Of a DNA stretch of 64,000 nt, positions 60,202-64,000 are shown in pieces; the stretch's first letter is position 1, and every line of letters starts with the position of its first letter. Below the pieces are notes generated by a model that saw only the letters and a list, made by a program, of their open reading frames with translations, was not told the DNA's origin and did no database searches. The position numbers were made by a program, and so were the translations under genes. Source of the stretch: Salinicoccus sediminis (GTDB lineage Bacteria; Bacillota; Bacilli; Staphylococcales; Salinicoccaceae); the NCBI RefSeq assembly GCF_000986795.1, contig NZ_LAYZ01000002.1:1-64000 (forward strand), given 5' to 3'.

Positions 60202-61491
60202 ATGGCATTCGTATCAATGCTTATCGGTATCATTACATTTATCGGCATCGGCGATCTTATTGCCAATGCAGGACAGATCGGCAGAGGCATGATTTCTCAG
60301 ATTCCCTCCATGAATGGTATGAAAGTCGTTGCAACATCAGATCTACAGATTGATAATGTAGCCAGGGCGTATGAACTGGCCGGTGTCCCTCCTGAAGAAG
60401 TGGTGACCGCGGATACTCTCGAGAAGGCGGAACGGGCGGTGAAGGAGAACAAGAGTGTTGCAATGACAGATTCCGGTCTTCTGTGCCAGGTGGATGGTAT
60501 AGATGTGATTGTTGATGCAACGGAGGTCCCGGAAGTCGGTACTTCAGTTGCCCTCGGGGCCATTGAGCATAAAAAGCACATCGTCATGCTGAATGTCGAA
60601 GCGGATATCACAGTCGGTGTCTATCTGAACAGTCTGGCAGAGGAGCAGGGCGTCGTCTATACGGGGTCTGCAGGTGATGAACCGGGAGCGATAATGGAAC
60701 TGTACGATTTTGCCGATGCACTCGGATTTGAAGTGGTCGGGTTGGGTAAAGGAAAGAACAATCCGTTGAATACAGGTGCCACTCCTGACAGTGTGGCAGA
60801 GGCGGCAAGAAAGAAGAAATCCAATCCCAAAATGATCGCTTCATTCCAGGACGGCACCAAGACCATGGTGGAGATGAATGCGGCGGCAAACGCCACTGGG
60901 TTTCTGCCGGATAAGCCGGGAATGCATGGTTTTAAAGCCGGTGTCAAAGAACTTCCGGACATTTTCAGGCTCGAATCCGAAGGCGGACAGGTGAGGAATC
61001 ATAAAATCGTCGACTTTGTACAGGGCATCGCACCCGGTGTATTCGCCATCATCTCATCAGAAAAAGAAGAAGTGAATGAAGAGATGAAATATTTGAGCAT
61101 GGGGGAAGGGCCGAATTATGTGCTTTACAGGCCGTATCACCTAACAAGTCTCGAGACGCCCCTGTCAGTTGCGAAAGCTTATCTTCATAACACACCGACC
61201 AGTGCACCATACAAAGGGATGATTGCTGAGACAGCAACAGTCGCCAAAGTCGATCTGAAAGCGGGAGACAGCCTGGATACAATCGGAGGGTATACAATAT
61301 ACGGAAGAATCTACGATTATGAAGAGGCCAAATCCATGAATGCCCTGCCCATCGGACTTGTCAGCAATAAACTGATGCTGAAAAATGATGTCAAAAAAGG
61401 GGAGGCCATCACTTACAGTGACGTCGACCATGATGATTCCTCCCTCATATGGAATCTCAGAAAAAAACAGGATGCTATGCTTGAGCGATAA
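60202..61491 (+). CDS. Homoserine dehydrogenase-like NAD(P)-binding protein with C-terminal SAF domain
   Basis: 429 aa. Residues about 20-200 form a Rossmann domain related to homoserine dehydrogenase (NAGQIGRGMISQI, VIVDATEVPEVGTSVALGAI, LNVEADITVG). Residues about 345-410 form a SAF-like domain (TATVAKVDLKAGDSLDTIGGYTIYG ... LPIGLVSNKLMLKNDVKKGEAITYSDV). Such proteins (the COG4091 group) often sit with galactitol-type PTS genes, as here. Substrate unknown; probably oxidation or reduction of a branched or short sugar acid. The N terminus is odd: a hydrophobic leader precedes the glycine loop, and no ribosome site lies before ATG 60202, so the 5' end may be altered at a junction. Confidence 0.75.
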   Translation: MAFVSMLIGIITFIGIGDLIANAGQIGRGMISQIPSMNGMKVVATSDLQIDNVARAYELAGVPPEEVVTADTLEKAERAVKENKSVAMTDSGLLCQVDGIDVIVDATEVPEVGTSVALGAIEHKKHIVMLNVEADITVGVYLNSLAEEQGVVYTGSAGDEPGAIMELYDFADALGFEVVGLGKGKNNPLNTGATPDSVAEAARKKKSNPKMIASFQDGTKTMVEMNAAANATGFLPDKPGMHGFKAGVKELPDIFRLESEGGQVRNHKIVDFVQGIAPGVFAIISSEKEEVNEEMKYLSMGEGPNYVLYRPYHLTSLETPLSVAKAYLHNTPTSAPYKGMIAETATVAKVDLKAGDSLDTIGGYTIYGRIYDYEEAKSMNALPIGLVSNKLMLKNDVKKGEAITYSDVDHDDSSLIWNLRKKQDAMLER

Positions 61492-61659
61492 ATTATGATA
61501 TCTACTAGAATAACCACGGATTCGCGCACAGGGAGGTTCATGGTTTTTTGAAAAATAATATCTATATGGCCATCATTAAAAATGAGAAGGAGAAATGTAG
61601 CTTTCGGTTTAAAGTGAACAGCATTCATCTAAAAAAGGTTACAATGGAGGGAAAAGACA
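61492..61659 (+). other. Intergenic region before the PTS genes
   Basis: A 168-bp gap. I see no convincing terminator, promoter or cre box; an A/T-rich stretch (61545-61590) could hold a weak promoter. AATGGAGGG near its end is the ribosome site of the IIA gene. Confidence 0.4.
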
Positions 61660-62121
61660 ATGCAGATTGACAAAGAGCTGATGATGATTGGCATCGATTT
61701 TCAAACGAAGGAGGATATTTTGGAATCGATGGGCACAAGACTGCACGAGTTGGGATATGTCGAGGATGATTTCATAGAGAACGTCCTGGACCGAGAGGCG
61801 AATTTCCCCACAGGTCTCCCCGCTTCTCCCTACGCTGTTGCCATCCCGCATACTGATACCGATAAAGTAATCGAGCCCGGAATTGCTCTGGCGACATTAA
61901 AAGAACCGGTGCCATTTTCAAGTATGGGGAATGCGGAATTGGAGGTTGGTGTGAAAATAGTATTCATGCTTGCCGTTGATGCGCCCGGCGAACAGGTGAC
62001 CACCCTGCAGAACCTTATAGAGATGGTGCAGGATGAAAAGGTTGTTTCGAATCTCGCCGCAGTACGGAGTATCGATGAGTGCAGCAAGGTGCTGGAGGAT
62101 TTTAAAGCGCAGAAAAACTAA
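61660..62121 (+). CDS. PTS sugar transporter subunit IIA (galactitol/fructose type)
   Basis: 153-aa EIIA of the PTS_EIIA type 2 (mannitol/fructose-like) fold. The phospho-accepting histidine is in PYAVAIPHTDTDKV (about His68). NFPTGLPASP and VKIVFMLAVDAPGEQVTTLQNLIEM are family blocks. It accepts phosphate from HPr and passes it to the IIB encoded at 63523. First of the IIA-IIC-IIB trio; GGAGGGAAAAG precedes the ATG. Confidence 0.9.
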   Translation: MQIDKELMMIGIDFQTKEDILESMGTRLHELGYVEDDFIENVLDREANFPTGLPASPYAVAIPHTDTDKVIEPGIALATLKEPVPFSSMGNAELEVGVKIVFMLAVDAPGEQVTTLQNLIEMVQDEKVVSNLAAVRSIDECSKVLEDFKAQKN

Positions 62122-62151
62122 ATCCAATTCGGATAAAGGGGGATGAGGGCT

Positions 62152-63501
62152 GTGCAGATTTTTGAACAGATAATGCAGTGGTTTCTTGATTTAGGGGCAA
62201 GTGTCATGCTCCCTATAATTTTTCTTGTTTTTGGATTGATACTGGGAGTGAAATTTGGAAAAGCGTTTAAAGCAGCTCTGACCATCGGTGTCGGCTTCAT
62301 TGGACTTAACCTGGTGATCGGTCTCCTGACCGACAATCTTGGCCCTGCAGCTGAAGCGATGGTCGAGAACTACGGGTTGTCAATGCAGACCATAGATGTA
62401 GGATGGCCGGCTGCTGCCGCCATAGCATATGGCACCTTTTTGGGGAGTATGGCAATCATAGTCGGAATAGCAGTGAATGTTTTATTACTGGTGACGGGTA
62501 TGACTAAGACCCTTAATGTTGATATATGGAACTTCTGGCATATCGCATTCTCAGGTTCCATTGTCTATGCTATTACCGGGAATTTTGCGCTGGGGATATT
62601 CACTATGGTCACACATTCGATGCTGATTTATTACTTGGGGGATATAAGTGCCAAATATGTGCAGAAATATTACGGCCTTGCCAATATGTCCTTTCCCCAT
62701 GGCCTCTCGGTGGCAGGGCTTGTATTGGCGCTGCCGTTGAATTGGGTCTTTGACAGGATCCCCGGGTTGAATAAACTAAACCTCAGCCCTGAATCGATAC
62801 AGAAGAGATTCGGAATTTTTGGTGATAATACAGTATTGGGCTTTTTCATAGGTATAATAATCGGTCTGCTTGCAAGCTATGGTGTAGGCGAAACATTGGG
62901 GCTTGGTGTGGCAACAGGTGCAGTGATGCTCCTTTTGCCAAGGATGGTGTCTCTTCTCATGGAAGGTCTTTCTCCAATATCTGAGGCGGCGACGGATTGG
63001 GTCAAGAAGAAGTTTCCCGGCAGAGAACTGTTCATCGGGATGGACAGCGCGCTGGCGGTGGGACATTCCTCGGTGCTGTCGGCCTCACTGCTGCTCGTTC
63101 CAATCACTATACTCCTGGCAGTGATTCTTCCGGGAAATACCACTCTGCCGCTCGGAGACCTGGCAACCATTCCTTTCATCATCTGTCTGATGGTGCCTGT
63201 TTTCAGAGGGGATATTTTCAGGAGTGTCATAGGAGGAGGAATCCTTCTTGCCGGCGCTTTGTATATTTCTTCATGGGCAACGCCGTTCATCACCGAAACA
63301 GCAAAATCAGCCAACTTTGATCTAGAGGGCAATACATCAATCACAGTGCTGAGTGACGGAGGTGCGTGGACAACCATCCTGTTCGGCGGACTGGGGGACC
63401 AGGCGGGCTGGATTGGCATCGGAATTGTATTTTTGATTACTTTAGTTCTGATAGTGTATAAGAGTAAAGTCAGTGACTTGAAAAAGGGACAGAAATCGTA
63501 A
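62152..63501 (+). CDS. PTS transporter subunit IIC (galactitol/GatC family)
   Basis: About 449-aa membrane channel of the PTS-GFRTP galactitol family. Ten or so hydrophobic helices; typical blocks are GVKFGKAFKAALTIGVGFIGLNLVIGLL near residue 30, DVGWPAAAAIAYGT near 85, WHIAFSGSIVYA near 125 and FIGMDSALAVGHSSVLSASLLLVPI near 300. GTG 62152 is nine bases from AAAGGGGG and preferred; ATG 62143 is almost on the ribosome site. The sugar cannot be told; galactitol-family IICs also carry arabitol, tetritols and other polyols. Confidence 0.9.
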   Translation: MQIFEQIMQWFLDLGASVMLPIIFLVFGLILGVKFGKAFKAALTIGVGFIGLNLVIGLLTDNLGPAAEAMVENYGLSMQTIDVGWPAAAAIAYGTFLGSMAIIVGIAVNVLLLVTGMTKTLNVDIWNFWHIAFSGSIVYAITGNFALGIFTMVTHSMLIYYLGDISAKYVQKYYGLANMSFPHGLSVAGLVLALPLNWVFDRIPGLNKLNLSPESIQKRFGIFGDNTVLGFFIGIIIGLLASYGVGETLGLGVATGAVMLLLPRMVSLLMEGLSPISEAATDWVKKKFPGRELFIGMDSALAVGHSSVLSASLLLVPITILLAVILPGNTTLPLGDLATIPFIICLMVPVFRGDIFRSVIGGGILLAGALYISSWATPFITETAKSANFDLEGNTSITVLSDGGAWTTILFGGLGDQAGWIGIGIVFLITLVLIVYKSKVSDLKKGQKS

Positions 63502-63522
63502 ATTGTTAAGGAGGCGAAGAAA

Positions 63523-63810
63523 ATGACGAAGAAACTTTTGATAATGTGCGGAACCGGTGTAGCGACTTCGACAGTGGTGACGGGGAAAATGAAAACATGG
63601 CTCGAAGAGAACGGCCTGGAGGATAAAGTCACACTACATCAGTCGAAGATAAGTGATGAGTTAAACCGTATCGATGACTATGATATCATCGTTTCCACGA
63701 CTATCGTCCCGGATGACATCCGGGATAAAGTGATCGATGGTGTGCCACTGCTTACAGGAATGGGTTTAGATGAGATGTATGACAGGATAGAGGGAAAAAT
63801 CAATCAATGA
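63523..63810 (+). CDS. PTS sugar transporter subunit IIB (galactitol type)
   Basis: 95-aa cytoplasmic IIB. The phosphocysteine is Cys9 in LLIMCGTGVATSTVVTGKM, the classic GatB P-loop-like CGTGxATS. GGAGGCGAAGAAA precedes the ATG, 21 bp after the IIC stop. Ends at a strong terminator. Catabolic enzymes for the imported sugar are not on its 3' side in the window, so they may be elsewhere; the SAF-domain dehydrogenase upstream is the only candidate. Confidence 0.9.
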   Translation: MTKKLLIMCGTGVATSTVVTGKMKTWLEENGLEDKVTLHQSKISDELNRIDDYDIIVSTTIVPDDIRDKVIDGVPLLTGMGLDEMYDRIEGKINQ

Positions 63811-63835
63811 GCCGATACGGTGGTTGAACATACCG

Positions 63836-63870
63836 AAAACCGGCGGATGCATAATGCATCCGCCGGTTTT
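63836..63870. terminator. Bidirectional terminator after the PTS genes
   Basis: AAAACCGGCGGATGC-ATAAT-GCATCCGCCGGTTTT, perfect 15-bp stem with flanking A and T runs; shared with the convergent gene at the window end. Confidence 0.9.
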
Positions 63871-63894
63871 CATATTACTGTGAATATCCTGCTG

Positions 63895-64000
63895 TCATCC
63901 CCCGTCTTCCTCCAGCCTGACGAACCTGACGTGCTCGAGGAAGGTGCTGCTGGTATTTCCGGCTTCGTCTTTTTCGATCAGCCTGAGTTCCTGGCTGAAT
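63895..64000 (-). CDS. Unidentified protein, C-terminal fragment
   Basis: A minus-strand frame runs open from the window edge to TGA at 63895-63897. The 34 visible residues include ELRLIEKDEAGNTSSTFLEHVRFVRLEED, soluble and acidic. It converges on the PTS operon across a shared terminator, which supports a real gene. No family recognised from this fragment. Confidence 0.55.
   Translation of the reverse strand, partial: FSQELRLIEKDEAGNTSSTFLEHVRFVRLEEDGG

Noticed and set aside
61492-61659. cre site before the PTS genes
   Set aside because: No match to the CcpA consensus was found in the gap on either strand.

Overview
The window is chromosomal DNA from a low-GC Gram-positive of the family Staphylococcaceae. 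Gene order matches the Staphylococcus core (rRNA, Orn/Lys/Arg decarboxylase, tmk ... metS ... glmU-prs-ctc-pth-mfd ... ftsH-hslO-cysK-folPBK-dus-lysS, tRNA array, pdxR/pdxST, nupC, ctsR-mcsA-mcsB-clpC). The base composition looks close to half G+C by eye, there is an AbrB homologue as in Bacillus, and several proteins carry long acidic tails. These point to a halophilic relative such as Salinicoccus. The genus is an inference; no 16S gene is present to settle it.

Layout. 1-543: end of an rrn operon (23S 3' end, spacer hairpins, 5S, terminator). 598-12000: decarboxylase, tmk, c-di-AMP receptor, holB, ricT, yabA, tRNA/rRNA modification genes, abrB, metS, tatD, rnmV, ksgA and veg. 12025-15961: an accessory block (FMN reductase, a LytTR regulator with a decayed ABC-ATPase domain, an ABC-2 exporter, a flavin reductase) between veg and ispE. 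16054-38606: housekeeping run ispE, purR, ridA, spoVG, glmU, prs, ctc, pth, mfd, yabN, rqcP, divIC, S1 protein, tilS, hpt, ftsH, hslO, cysK, folP-B-K, dus, lysS. 38740-39491: eight tRNAs. 39525-42426: PdxR-type regulator divergent from pdxST. 42472-52733: minus-strand accessory block with a sulfonate/nitrate-family ABC importer, two tiny membrane proteins and a complete-looking his operon (hisZGDCBHAF-IE). 52893: divergent TrpR/YerC-like regulator. 53226-55394: metallophosphoesterase and nucleoside transporter. 55587-60039: ctsR-mcsA-mcsB-clpC. 60083-63810: a second accessory block with a PIN-like gene remnant, a homoserine-dehydrogenase-like/SAF protein and a galactitol-type PTS (IIA, IIC, IIB). 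The window ends in a minus-strand gene fragment.

Regulation is readable in many intergenic regions: a consensus veg promoter, a sigma-B-type promoter before ctc, PurBoxes before purR, twin palindromes between pdxR and pdxS, a cre inside the nupC promoter, and a CtsR direct repeat before ctsR. Two copies of ACTTTA-N6-TAAAG lie one at each of the divergent his/regulator promoters. The most interesting items are the pseudo-ABC LytTR regulator beside a real ABC exporter, the paired putative HisR operators, a perfect palindrome abutting the metS promoter, and the PTS/SAF-dehydrogenase island replacing the usual clpC-radA junction. No CRISPR array, prophage, transposase or insertion sequence was seen.
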